From IMG/VR virus record IMGVR_UViG_3300024261_002043, positions 1-64,000 of that record: DNA of 64,000 bases, one strand, 5' to 3'. Origin of the DNA: a virus. The stretch's first letter is position 1; each line of letters starts with the position of its first letter. The position numbers were made by a program, and so were the translations under genes. Under the pieces are notes generated by a model. That model was not told the DNA's origin. It saw only the letters and a program-made list of their open reading frames with translations, and made no database searches. Shown one piece after another: positions 7,788 through 16,921 of the stretch.

Positions 7788-8625
7788 TATCTCCAGTTGA
7801 TAATTCTTCGTTGAGTCTCATTAAAGTTAAATACCTAGAAATAGTCTCATCATCAGCAGAATTAACTGGCAAAGCGTTTATCGACTCCCTAACTCTTGGT
7901 ATTTGATTCTTTAGTATGGCGTTTTCGCATTGAGACTCAAACCCATCAAGTGAAGCTATCATTAACTTTTTAACTTCTGCTAGCTTTTGAAAAAACCTCG
8001 ACTGTTCAGAGTCGGAAAAGACATATTCACGTAATAGAGATATTTGAGCGTCGTTTAAGCGACTTCCAAACTTTTCCTCGATTTTATTTCTCATAATATC
8101 GACGACCAAGTGATTAACACTTGACTCCTTTAGCTCTTGCAAGTCTTGAAGCTTTTTCTCCTTTAAGAGATGAGCGTGTAGCTCTTGCTCAAATTTACCA
8201 ACTATTACTATATCAGGATGCTGGTTTCTCCATTCCGATAGTAGCGTTTGTATTGTCGCAAACATTTTATAGTCACTAACTCTGCGGTCATAAAAAGTAG
8301 ACTCGCTTAAGCCATAATTTATATCTTTTATTAATGCAGACTTTTGTTGCTTTAAGAGTTTGGTATCTATGTTTTTAGAAGCCTGCTTCGCTTCTGATAT
8401 TATAGACATCGCTAGTGAATCACTTGGGACTGACGTCGCGATGATGGCCCTAAACAGCCGAAACTCTTTAAACAACTCAGAGTCAGACCTGTAGTGCTTT
8501 TTAACTATTGCCAAGATTTTATTAGCTCTAGAAATGTTACCTTCGACCATGGACTCTGAAACTGATTGAGATAGCTGTGCAAATAACAGCCCTACATTTC
8601 TTTTTTTATTGTGCTTAACTTTCAT
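7774..8625 (-). CDS. Hypothetical helical protein between portal and protease (283 aa)
   Basis: This 283-residue, highly helical, charged protein has no recognised domain. It shows long amphipathic and coiled-coil-like stretches, for example HAHLLKEKKLQDLQELKES near residue 150, and an acidic C-terminus. It overlaps the portal gene by 11 bases upstream and the protease gene by 14 bases downstream, so all three are translated as a coupled set. In T4 the corresponding interval holds gp67 and gp68, prohead core proteins. A core or portal-associated assembly factor is therefore likely, but no sequence similarity to those is evident. Confidence 0.65.
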   Translation of the reverse strand: MKVKHNKKRNVGLLFAQLSQSVSESMVEGNISRANKILAIVKKHYRSDSELFKEFRLFRAIIATSVPSDSLAMSIISEAKQASKNIDTKLLKQQKSALIKDINYGLSESTFYDRRVSDYKMFATIQTLLSEWRNQHPDIVIVGKFEQELHAHLLKEKKLQDLQELKESSVNHLVVDIMRNKIEEKFGSRLNDAQISLLREYVFSDSEQSRFFQKLAEVKKLMIASLDGFESQCENAILKNQIPRVRESINALPVNSADDETISRYLTLMRLNEELSTGDSGDE

Positions 8626-10555
8626 CTAACTCTCCGGCATCGTATTGATCGAGTGAAATATCTTTTCCCTCATTTTCTTCTGCTTCTAAAAGCACTCCGC
8701 CTTTTGGACTCAAAATATTAACTAACGAACTAAACACAGACCTCATTTCCGGAGTCATAGCTGGCCGGACTGACGTCTTATACTCATAAGTATCACCGAC
8801 TTTGGGATCCGTTCCTTCAAACTTTGCGCGAAGATAATCATCGCCGTACGGACGCCTCATAGAGTCTTGAGATCTCTTGTTTGTTACCATTGTCTTAAAA
8901 TTAGGCATATGTGTAGTTAGAGGCCCTCTATCACTACTTTTTGACGTTCTATCAATTTGTGATTGTGCCTTTATTGGAGCATCCGGATCTGTTATAGACA
9001 ATTTAGAAATATCTACAAAGTCTTCGTCTTCATTCTCATTTTCATCGCTAATAGCTATTTTGTCAGCTGGCACGGCGGTTAACAGCTGTTCACCGGCTGG
9101 TACATCGGCAGAGAACAGTCCTCCACCTCCAGCGTCATCCCCGCCGCCTTCTTCTCCGCCTTCTTCTCCAGCGCCTTCAACGTTAGCATCATCTTTTTTG
9201 TCTTGAATTCTGCCTTCTATAATTTCATTAATTTGCTTATCAGTTAAACCTAATACGTTTTTTTGTACCCAGCGGCGGTCGAGCATACCTTCTGGTAGCT
9301 TACCAGCAATATCAAATCTGCTAGATATTAACTCTAGTTTTTGCAGCTGCGCGATGGATGATGGATTTGAAAGCCTTAAATCAAAGTCTAGAAGATCCTC
9401 TCCGTCGAAGCCATGAACATATAGGTGTATCATAGCCAATTTGTTAAGCTCTGCTATGACTGTCTTTTGAATTCTTTGAATGGTTCTACTAAATCTAATA
9501 TCTTCTTGAGCAAGTGTTGCTTTCGCCCCGACATCTTCGTCATAACCAAGATATGCTTTGGGTATCTTAAGCGCAGCAAACAGCTTTTTCTGAATATACT
9601 CTACGTCCTCTATGGCTGCGGCATTTTGTCCTCCAGCTAGAGACTCTATACGAGTACCGCTGTCACCACCTCTGACTGGTATAAAGTAATCCTCATCTAC
9701 GCTCAAAGGATTATATCTAAGGTCAACTCTGCCTGTTGTTTTATCAATTACAGGCGCTTTCTTGAGGGTAGATGTTGCTTGCTCTATATAGTTGGAGACA
9801 TCTTCAGGAGGTACATTACCTACATCGATATAAAACACTCTTCTTTCTGGTGCTCTTATGACTCTATAAACTAGCATGGCGTCCTCTATCAGGATTAGCT
9901 GACGCCAGATCCGGCGAGCGGACTCTAGAACGCTTGACCCGTAAGGCAAAAATGCATCATTACCCAAAAGTCGAAAGTGGGATATTTGCCAGTTTTCTAG
10001 CGTAGAGTTTCCCTGTGTTAACCAGCGAAATCTAACTGCTGACGGATTTTCCGGATCAAATCCTTCTTCTCTTTCCATCTCTGATATTGGAATAGGAAAA
10101 GCTGCTACGACGCCATAGTTCGGGTCTATATCATTGAATAAAAAGAAGTCTCCGTACTTACATAAGTTTCTAACCCACATTACTAGGTTAAACTCTACAT
10201 TTAGAGTATCGTAAAATAAGGTATCCAGTATTTCTTTCTTTATATCATCTTCACAAAAAATATGAAGTACTTTTCCATGCTCATCAGGAGAAACAGTTTC
10301 TTCAGCGTAGATATCCAAAGCAGAAGCTATTTCAGGCGTAGCCTCCATCTCACTAAAGTCACTGTATCTTGACATTCTGTCAAATGAACCGTACGCGCTT
10401 AAGGCGTTACTGTAGACATCGCTGTGCGCTCTGCGAAAAGACTCCACAGCAGAAGATTGCGCACCTGGTTGGGCATTTCTAACTCTTCTCTTTACTGTTG
10501 GTCCATTTCGAAACAATGACGTTAATCTTTGAAATATGTTACCTTTTTCGGCCAT
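8615..10555 (-). CDS. gp20: Portal (head-tail connector) protein, gp20-like
   Basis: This is the dodecameric channel through which DNA enters the head, sitting at the packaging vertex. The 646-residue product shows the gp20 pattern: SRYSDFSEMEATPEIASALD (about residues 60-80), YAEETVSPDE, a VRNLCKYGDFFLF segment, APERRVFYIDVGN and the KIPKAYLGYDE block near residue 345. The C-terminal 170 residues include an acidic Gly/Glu-rich tract (about residues 470-495) and are absent from the shorter T4 protein (524 residues). It lies 39 bases downstream of the terminase gene, with an AATACTTAC motif and AAGGG site before the ATG. In T4, genes 18 and 19 separate terminase and portal; here they do not. 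Confidence 0.95.
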   Translation of the reverse strand: MAEKGNIFQRLTSLFRNGPTVKRRVRNAQPGAQSSAVESFRRAHSDVYSNALSAYGSFDRMSRYSDFSEMEATPEIASALDIYAEETVSPDEHGKVLHIFCEDDIKKEILDTLFYDTLNVEFNLVMWVRNLCKYGDFFLFNDIDPNYGVVAAFPIPISEMEREEGFDPENPSAVRFRWLTQGNSTLENWQISHFRLLGNDAFLPYGSSVLESARRIWRQLILIEDAMLVYRVIRAPERRVFYIDVGNVPPEDVSNYIEQATSTLKKAPVIDKTTGRVDLRYNPLSVDEDYFIPVRGGDSGTRIESLAGGQNAAAIEDVEYIQKKLFAALKIPKAYLGYDEDVGAKATLAQEDIRFSRTIQRIQKTVIAELNKLAMIHLYVHGFDGEDLLDFDLRLSNPSSIAQLQKLELISSRFDIAGKLPEGMLDRRWVQKNVLGLTDKQINEIIEGRIQDKKDDANVEGAGEEGGEEGGGDDAGGGGLFSADVPAGEQLLTAVPADKIAISDENENEDEDFVDISKLSITDPDAPIKAQSQIDRTSKSSDRGPLTTHMPNFKTMVTNKRSQDSMRRPYGDDYLRAKFEGTDPKVGDTYEYKTSVRPAMTPEMRSVFSSLVNILSPKGGVLLEAEENEGKDISLDQYDAGELDES

Positions 10556-10578
10556 CTGTCTAAATCCCTTTACGATGT

Positions 10579-10587
10579 GTAAGTATT
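10579..10587 (-). promoter_or_regulatory. AATACTTAC motif upstream of the portal gene
   Basis: The minus strand reads CTATAATACTTACACATCG, with the 9-mer ending 23 bases before the portal ATG at 10555 and AAAGGG between. This is one of three exact copies in the window, all in leaders. It would start a head-assembly transcript independently of the terminase gene. The overlapping TATAAT just upstream is an alternative sigma-70-type -10 element. Confidence 0.6.
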
Positions 10588-10594
10588 ATAGCTA

Positions 10595-12187
10595 TTAAAG
10601 CAACCACTTAAAATCTACAGAGCCAGATATAGCGGGATGAGATTCATCCAGTTCTATCGGCATACCTTTTCTAGCTAACTGCTGCATATTATTCACATAT
10701 GACGGATGCAGGTTTCTTCTTTTTTCACGCTTATTTATCCCAAACGCTGCTAACATCGCTTGGTTTAGATCCACTGTATTTTTGGCAACAGAAACGTTTG
10801 AGTCGTACAACCCTATTCCTATTGCTAATGACATTACGAGATCATCATTTTTTCCACTTTGGGCCTGCGCTTTTGAGCCTGACCATATAAATGTCTTCAT
10901 TTCATCAGCAAGCCTAGAAGAGTATATAGAAACTTTGTCATTCCTTATCACTTCTTCTAGTTTAGTTAAAATCTTCGCCCTACTAGCACCCTGGGTAGAG
11001 AATCCGCCTTTTCCTATTGAACCGTCACCGTACATCGCGTTGAATTTATCTTTTTCTTTCGCAAAGTATATATTCTTATAGCCTAGTTCGTTAAGCTTCA
11101 TTAATACAGCATATCCGTATGTATTACTCTCAGGACAAAGTTCTGCATCTCCGTACCTTTTGCCCGCCTCAGCGAGCAAAATAGCTAATTGATCTGGTGG
11201 CACTTTGCCTTTAAACTCAGCAACCACCTCAGATTCTGTCTTATCTATGACATGGAATGTAGAGTAATCTTTGCCGTCGCCTCTTGCTACATCAGCAGAA
11301 ATAACATACTCGTGATCACTTAAATGATACTTCCATACCCACACATTGTTTTCAGGACCCCAGCGCTCGATTGGAGTACGAATATTCATTCTAAGCTTCT
11401 GTATATCTTCCTTTGCTAAGAAGGTATCACCAGAAGCTTGAAAGTCGCATAACAGCTCTTGCGCAATTTGCTGCTTATTTAAATTCTTTGCTTCTTTTTC
11501 AAACCAGGTATCATTTCTTTCGGGATGCACGTCCCAAGGCAGTTTTATTGGGTTGAATTCGTTGTCTTGCTGCTCAGCGCCATGATAGATGTCATAGTAC
11601 TGCCCTCCAGTGCCGTTTGGGGTCGATACCAGTATTGCACGTCCACCAGTCGATAGAGTAGGATACAGTCCCTTCCATAGCTCATCAAAGTTTCTGATGA
11701 AAGCAGCTTCATCGACGATCAATAAGCTCAGCGCCTCAGAGCGACCCGCATCTTCGGAGGTGGGGACAGCTTTTATCATAGAACCGTTTGAGAACTCTAT
11801 TGCTTGAGTATTCTTTGTTGTTACTTCAGTGATCCACAACCACTTTGGGATGCCTGTTAGCGCAATCTTAACTTTTTTAATAAAGTTTTGAGCAACAGCA
11901 AGTTTAGTCGCTATAACGAGAATGCTCTTATCTTTTCGAAATAAAGCCATCCATACAGCGTACGCAGCAGATAGCGTGGATAAGCCTAACTGTCTAGACT
12001 TTACAACCACATTAAATCTGTGATCATTAAATGCCTGTAAACACTCGTCTTGAAACGGGAATGTATGAAACTCTATTCGGCCCTTAAGGGGATGCTGGAT
12101 CTGTACATATCTGTTTATAAAATATGATGGATCCTTTCCACATTTCACAATTTCGTTTATTTGCTTTTGCTTTGACAGTGGAGGCAT
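10595..12187 (-). CDS. gp17: Terminase large subunit, gp17-like
   Basis: This is the packaging motor ATPase and headful nuclease that docks on the portal. The 530-residue product has a Walker A variant SRQLGLST (residues 64-71), Walker B LLIVDEAAF with D159-E160, a coupling SxPNGTGG motif near residue 190, and a RNase H-like nuclease domain beginning with ISADVARGDGKDYS near residue 297, with further acidic residues in DAELCPES. Replacement of the usual lysine by leucine in the P-loop is common in terminases with the RQLGxS form. T4 gp17 has 610 residues. The gene starts 9 bases after the upstream hypothetical gene and directly precedes the portal gene. Confidence 0.95.
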   Translation of the reverse strand: MPPLSKQKQINEIVKCGKDPSYFINRYVQIQHPLKGRIEFHTFPFQDECLQAFNDHRFNVVVKSRQLGLSTLSAAYAVWMALFRKDKSILVIATKLAVAQNFIKKVKIALTGIPKWLWITEVTTKNTQAIEFSNGSMIKAVPTSEDAGRSEALSLLIVDEAAFIRNFDELWKGLYPTLSTGGRAILVSTPNGTGGQYYDIYHGAEQQDNEFNPIKLPWDVHPERNDTWFEKEAKNLNKQQIAQELLCDFQASGDTFLAKEDIQKLRMNIRTPIERWGPENNVWVWKYHLSDHEYVISADVARGDGKDYSTFHVIDKTESEVVAEFKGKVPPDQLAILLAEAGKRYGDAELCPESNTYGYAVLMKLNELGYKNIYFAKEKDKFNAMYGDGSIGKGGFSTQGASRAKILTKLEEVIRNDKVSIYSSRLADEMKTFIWSGSKAQAQSGKNDDLVMSLAIGIGLYDSNVSVAKNTVDLNQAMLAAFGINKREKRRNLHPSYVNNMQQLARKGMPIELDESHPAISGSVDFKWLL

Positions 12188-12196
12188 AATTTAGCG

Positions 12197-12565
12197 CTAG
12201 CTAACCTGTAATTTTATTCGAGCTCGAAAATAAGCAATTTTTCTTGGAGAATTTGATGTCGCAGAAATTAGCTCAACATCATCATCTCTAGACAGCTCTT
12301 TTGTAGAAAGCGCTCTATCTATAGACTCCTTAAAGTCCTTCTTTATCCTCTTCAAGCCGTCTGTAAAAATTTGGTTAGCTTGCTCCCTTTGTGTTTCAAC
12401 TTGTAAGCTAAGCGCTCTTTCACCAGCAAAATGAACGATCGTAGTGTATTCTAGCTCTAATACGTCTCCCTGGATCTTACTGGTCATTTTTCTTTCTTTA
12501 CTTGAGTATCCCCAAGATGTATTTGTCGCTTGCCCTAAGGCTCTTATTTCTTCGATATTAAGCAT
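12197..12565 (-). CDS. Hypothetical protein upstream of terminase (122 aa)
   Basis: The 122-residue product has mixed beta and helical character, with a helical segment from about residue 50 to 85 (QVETQREQANQIFTDGL) followed by a C-terminal strand pair. It begins in an 8-base overlap with the upstream zinc-cluster gene and ends 9 bases before the large terminase gene. In T4 the small terminase gp16 precedes gp17, so a packaging role is a fair guess. However, I see no helix-turn-helix or other gp16-like feature, and the assignment is left open. Confidence 0.6.
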   Translation of the reverse strand: MLNIEEIRALGQATNTSWGYSSKERKMTSKIQGDVLELEYTTIVHFAGERALSLQVETQREQANQIFTDGLKRIKKDFKESIDRALSTKELSRDDDVELISATSNSPRKIAYFRARIKLQVS

Positions 12566-12806
12566 TTATGTTCTCCATTTTTTGAAAATCTTGAATTTTT
12601 TTACGGTAATCTTCAAGCTCTACTCTAGTAGGTAAATATCCTTCATCGCGGTTTAGATTTCTTAATGGCTCTAAAAATGTAATCCAGCAATCCATACAAC
12701 AGCCAGATAAAAAGTATTGTGAGCAATCATTAGCGTCCCTGATCATCAAGTTGCACATAGGACAATCAAGTGGAACGTATGAGCTATTGCTATGCGTATT
12801 CGACAT
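12558..12806 (-). CDS. Small four-cysteine zinc-ribbon-like protein (82 aa)
   Basis: The 82-residue product has two cysteine pairs, C15-P-M-C18 and C37-M-D-C40, plus C28 and C36 between them, a spacing typical of a zinc ribbon or knuckle. A charged helical tail follows (EDYRKKIQDFQKMEN). Its start overlaps the end of the Mre11-Rad50 fusion gene by 17 bases and its end overlaps the next gene, so it is translated with the recombination gene. A role as a small nucleic-acid-binding or protein-bridging factor is plausible but not shown. Confidence 0.65.
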   Translation of the reverse strand: MSNTHSNSSYVPLDCPMCNLMIRDANDCSQYFLSGCCMDCWITFLEPLRNLNRDEGYLPTRVELEDYRKKIQDFQKMENINA

Positions 12807-15800
12807 TTGAGTCCTTACCTTTCTTTCTGATATCTAGAACATTATCAACTATATCTTTTACAGCATCAACGTGCGAAATGATTAGTATATTCGCAAAATA
12901 TTTCTTAAGTGAAGTCAATAATCTAGAACATGCTTCTATGCTCTTGTCGTCAAGGGCGCCAAAACCTTCATCTATAATAAGCACGTCACTTCTAGGAGCA
13001 TTACATACATTTATTAGTGCAACCCTTAAGGCTAATGATGAAATCATCTTCTCCATCCCTGAGCCGCACTCTATGATTCTTCTAGAGTCTCCATAATCTA
13101 TATAGATATCCATGTTGTTAGAATCAGGGTCAGCTTCTAAAATTAAATCAAAATTTACGACGCCTTGAAGTATTTTTTGTAGCTCATTATTGATTTGAGG
13201 AAGCTGTAAAGATAAAATTGTTAAAGGAATTCCTTTCTTATCAACAGATTGTATTAATGTATTGTAGGTTTCCCACCTAGATTTAACAGCACCAAATCTC
13301 TCATGTTCCTCGGTAAGCGTTAATTCTTTTTGCTTCGAAACGCTAATTCCTTCTGTCAAGTATAGCCTCTCTGCATCTAATTCGCTTATCCTAACCTCGA
13401 TAGATTTTAGATGTTTTCTCATATTAATTACAGCTTTATCTTTTTCTTCGTCTATAGAGCGTAGCCTCATTTCTCTAAGCAAGTTTTTTCCTTGCTCTAT
13501 TTTTGTAGAAATGCCTTGGTATTCACCCTCTAACTCTTTCATTTGAAGACGCATCTCTGAGTGATTTAGTCTTGACTCTTGCTCTTTGCTTATTATATCT
13601 TCATACTTTTTAAGTCTGCTAGCTAAACCTTTTTCGATTAAAGATTGTAGCGTAGAGCTTATCGACTTCAACTCTTTTTTAGTCGTCGATATTACCTTCT
13701 TTTGATCATCTACTTGCAAAGCACTTTTGCTAGCGTCTTTCACATATTGACATGTCGGTAGATGTTCAAAGCAATCACAAGGCTTAAGCTTTTCAGCTAA
13801 TTTTTTCTTGCTTTCAAGACTCTGGACTGCTAACTCAAGTTTGGCGTCAGTTAGCTCTTGCTGTGACATAAGACTTTTTTGTAGATCAATTTCCTCTTTT
13901 AACTCGCCAATAGGAAATTGTGACCTTATAGATTCTACCTTTTCTATCTTTCTGCTAATTGACTCTATGTCTTCAGATAGTTTTACGATACGCTTCTTTA
14001 AAGAGACTCTATCGGTCTCACTAACAGACAATATTTTGACTTGTTCATTCAGTTGGTCCTTTGTGTACATGTCAGATGAAGGAAGAGCTGCCAACTTTAT
14101 TCTTAGGTCATCCCTTTTCTTTTTTAAGCCTTCTAGCTCTGATTCAACTTCCTGTTTTTCAACCAGCAAGCCTTCTTTTAATTCACACTGCTCTGTTATT
14201 AGTTCTTTCCAGTTTCTATCAGGTGCTGTTCTCATTTCACCGCGGAGCTCAGAAACTTCATTTTTTGCAATCTTTAGCATATCGTCAAATATTTGAAGAT
14301 CCAAAAACCTTGTTAGTACAGCCTTACGTTGCGTTGAGCCTTCCCTGATAAATGCATTCATACTACCTTGTGCAGCAAATGAAGTCATCATAAAGTCTTC
14401 TATAGTTCCGACAAGTTCTCTTAAAGTTTTTTCCGTTTCTCTTCTCTGCTCTCCAGTTGCATCTTCAAGTGGCTCGCCAGCGTCGTCTATCTTAAATAGG
14501 TTTAAGTTCGTTGGTGCGGAGGTAACACCTTTTCTGTTGACCTTCTTTAGTGTTTGTCTTTCAGCTCTATACATTTCTCCAGCTACGGAAAAATCAACAG
14601 TCGCTTTGCAATAATTCTTTCTATTGTTTACAATATGCATATTCTTTAACGCGCCACGATCAGAGGTGTTAAATAGCGCATACGATATTGTTCCAGGAAT
14701 TGAGGATTTTCCTACACGGTTTTTGCCAAATATTCCTGTTATGCCATGGAGTGAATCAAAATTTACGACATTACCTTCACCATATGCGAATGTATTATCA
14801 AACGATAGCTTTCTTAATCTCCACTGATGTGACTTGGTACTTACTTGTTGCACACACCTACTAAAGACGTCCTTATGCAAAAATCTTAGCGACTCTCTTT
14901 CCTCATCACTTAACTCTAACTTAGACACGTACTCAGACATTAAGGCATCTTGTTGCTTAAAACTTCTTAGATCATTTCTAGATATTTTTCCTATACTTGT
15001 CGTAATTTCCGCATCAGATCCATTAAAGGAATTTTGCTCATTTTTTGAAACAACTTCGTATGCGTCAAAATTATCTTTTAAAGATCTTTGTAATTGCTTA
15101 AAGTCAACTTGAGTCATCCCAGAATGAACAACCCTAAACCTTGACCCTGACCACTCTTCCGGTAGCTGAGCTAACGTATCTACAACGTCCCCTGTCCACT
15201 TTATAGTTCGAAAAGCATGCGGATTATGCAGAGGTACAAAATCAACAGTGAAGTTGTCACGATCCTCAATTTCCCAAAACAAGAAACCTTTCTCTACATC
15301 TTCACCATAATTTTGTTGAATTGTTGATCCAGGATAAGCAATTTTTGGAGTAAAAAACTGGCGTTTATGTATATCACCTAACATTGTATAGTCGAAATCT
15401 TTAAAAAAGTCAACCTTTACACTGTCACCGTTAATTTCCCAATCTTGGTCAGTTAATGAACCGTTAACTGGTCCATGAAAAGCAGCTATGCTAACGTTGT
15501 CGCCTGATGGCTTTAAGTCAGACCATACCTTGGAATCGAAGCAGCAAAAAACGCCCCATTCAAAACCGGGAACGCCAGTAGGATATATTCCCGTTCCTTT
15601 CATCAATTGTATTTTGTCGTTATTTAACGAACGTACTATAGGTGTGATTGCGTCAAGTCTGTCTTCGTTAAACATTAGACCGTCATGATTACCTAATATT
15701 ACATGCACAGGAGCGATCTCTGATAATGATGTAAACCACCATCTAAGAATTTCAATAAGCTCAGGACTGATGCCTTGAGTCTTTGAGTGTACAATGTCTC

Positions 15801-15933
15801 CGCCTAGAAAAATAACATCAGGCTTAAGCCTTCTAAGCTCTTTGTACGATTGCTCAAAAACATGACGATATTCATCATGTCTACTAAGACCTCTAAAATG
15901 TATATCTGCGAAGTGTGCGCACTTAAAACTCAT
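12790..15933 (-). CDS. Fused Mre11/SbcD nuclease and Rad50/SbcC ATPase (gp47-gp46-like) in one chain
   Basis: The 1047-residue protein joins two enzymes that are normally separate. Residues 1 to about 240 are a calcineurin-like phosphoesterase with all metal motifs: D10-x-H12, GGD46, GNH83D84, H153 and GDIH189. After a linker (about 240-370), an SMC-type ATPase begins with Walker A GKNRVGKSS (403-411). It has long coiled-coil arms (about 550-900) and a cysteine cluster at the arm tip (C719, C721, C728). The C-terminal lobe has signature SGMEKM (958), Walker B LIIDEGFGALDD (D988, E989) and an H-loop histidine (H1021). In T4 the complex gp46/gp47 resects DNA ends for recombination-dependent replication, the expected role here. 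No frame break or stop separates the halves. It begins 16 bases after the primase gene. Confidence 0.95.
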   Translation of the reverse strand: MSFKCAHFADIHFRGLSRHDEYRHVFEQSYKELRRLKPDVIFLGGDIVHSKTQGISPELIEILRWWFTSLSEIAPVHVILGNHDGLMFNEDRLDAITPIVRSLNNDKIQLMKGTGIYPTGVPGFEWGVFCCFDSKVWSDLKPSGDNVSIAAFHGPVNGSLTDQDWEINGDSVKVDFFKDFDYTMLGDIHKRQFFTPKIAYPGSTIQQNYGEDVEKGFLFWEIEDRDNFTVDFVPLHNPHAFRTIKWTGDVVDTLAQLPEEWSGSRFRVVHSGMTQVDFKQLQRSLKDNFDAYEVVSKNEQNSFNGSDAEITTSIGKISRNDLRSFKQQDALMSEYVSKLELSDEERESLRFLHKDVFSRCVQQVSTKSHQWRLRKLSFDNTFAYGEGNVVNFDSLHGITGIFGKNRVGKSSIPGTISYALFNTSDRGALKNMHIVNNRKNYCKATVDFSVAGEMYRAERQTLKKVNRKGVTSAPTNLNLFKIDDAGEPLEDATGEQRRETEKTLRELVGTIEDFMMTSFAAQGSMNAFIREGSTQRKAVLTRFLDLQIFDDMLKIAKNEVSELRGEMRTAPDRNWKELITEQCELKEGLLVEKQEVESELEGLKKKRDDLRIKLAALPSSDMYTKDQLNEQVKILSVSETDRVSLKKRIVKLSEDIESISRKIEKVESIRSQFPIGELKEEIDLQKSLMSQQELTDAKLELAVQSLESKKKLAEKLKPCDCFEHLPTCQYVKDASKSALQVDDQKKVISTTKKELKSISSTLQSLIEKGLASRLKKYEDIISKEQESRLNHSEMRLQMKELEGEYQGISTKIEQGKNLLREMRLRSIDEEKDKAVINMRKHLKSIEVRISELDAERLYLTEGISVSKQKELTLTEEHERFGAVKSRWETYNTLIQSVDKKGIPLTILSLQLPQINNELQKILQGVVNFDLILEADPDSNNMDIYIDYGDSRRIIECGSGMEKMISSLALRVALINVCNAPRSDVLIIDEGFGALDDKSIEACSRLLTSLKKYFANILIISHVDAVKDIVDNVLDIRKKGKDSNVEYA

Positions 15934-15949
15934 CTACTTTACTCCAATG

Positions 15950-16921
15950 TTATAATAGAGACCCAGACTTAATTGTACTAATTAAAGACTTAAGTCTGTC
16001 ATTTCGTGACCATGACTGAGCCGTTATCAGCGCGGCTTTGAAATCGCTTATAGACATCTCACCGACATCCTCAAAAAGTGATGTGTCTAATACTCTCACT
16101 GGTATGTCATAAGATGCAAGAAGGCGTGCGATATTTTGGGTCTTTTTATTTGCGTCGTTATCTAATGCAAGAACAACAGGCGTAGAATTTATTACAATCT
16201 TTCTAAACAGCTCGTGCTTTTCGCTTAACGTACTACCAAGCAAACACGTTGCATTTTGATTACACCTGAATAAATCAAAAGGGCCTTCCACCAGCGTTAG
16301 CTCTTCGCCCCAGTCAATATTAATTTCATTAAAGATAATATCAGCCCTCTTTACCTTGGGATTCATATACTTCATTTTAAAGTCATCAATTGATCTAGCT
16401 GTGTAGTAATTTAAGTTTCCGCTATCATCAAAAGATGGTATAATAATACGCCGGCGGTATCTTCCGCTTGAAACCGCACCTACTTTAAAGTACCACGTTC
16501 TCGACTCGCTTAAAAGTCTAGACTCTATGTACTTTTTGCATGCCTTAAGATCCGGATCTGCACCGTTATCTAAAGTTGATAGTAAGCGAAAGCCTTCAGG
16601 CAGCTCAAGGATCTCATCAGGTATTTCATCTTTTTCTTTTATTGTCTTTTGAAATATCTGTGAAGCTTCTGTATAAAACTTAGGAGCGTTGTATCTAAAA
16701 AAGCGAGATAACCCTTTGCCTCTCGTACCGCAAACCCAACAATGATAAAACTCATTGTCGACACGAAGACATAACTTCTTTTTATCTTTTCTTGAATACG
16801 TTGAGCAAGACTTATTAACACAGTTTATAGCGATATTAATTCCATCTCTATCTAAAGAGAAATAAGGAAACGCGCGCTGAATTAACTTTATTCTTTTCTT
16901 TATTAATTGATCTTCATTCAT
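15950..16921 (-). CDS. DNA primase with zinc finger and TOPRIM domain
   Basis: It makes RNA primers for lagging-strand synthesis. The 323-residue product has an N-terminal four-cysteine zinc module (C34, C39, C61, C64, the last pair in CWVC). A DnaG-type core follows with RRRIIIPSFDDSGNL (about 156-170) and YTARSI, and then TOPRIM acidic residues E212 (LVEGPFD) and D254/D256 (LALDNDAN). The fold order is that of DnaG-type phage primases such as T4 gp61 (342 residues). The start overlaps the RuvC-like gene by 8 bases, and the fused Mre11-Rad50 gene follows. There is no helicase domain, so a separate helicase must be encoded outside this window. Confidence 0.9.
   Translation of the reverse strand: MNEDQLIKKRIKLIQRAFPYFSLDRDGINIAINCVNKSCSTYSRKDKKKLCLRVDNEFYHCWVCGTRGKGLSRFFRYNAPKFYTEASQIFQKTIKEKDEIPDEILELPEGFRLLSTLDNGADPDLKACKKYIESRLLSESRTWYFKVGAVSSGRYRRRIIIPSFDDSGNLNYYTARSIDDFKMKYMNPKVKRADIIFNEINIDWGEELTLVEGPFDLFRCNQNATCLLGSTLSEKHELFRKIVINSTPVVLALDNDANKKTQNIARLLASYDIPVRVLDTSLFEDVGEMSISDFKAALITAQSWSRNDRLKSLISTIKSGSLL

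Noticed and set aside
12197-12565. Assigning the gene before terminase as small terminase gp16
   Set aside because: The position fits, but no helix-turn-helix or other gp16 feature is visible; left as hypothetical.
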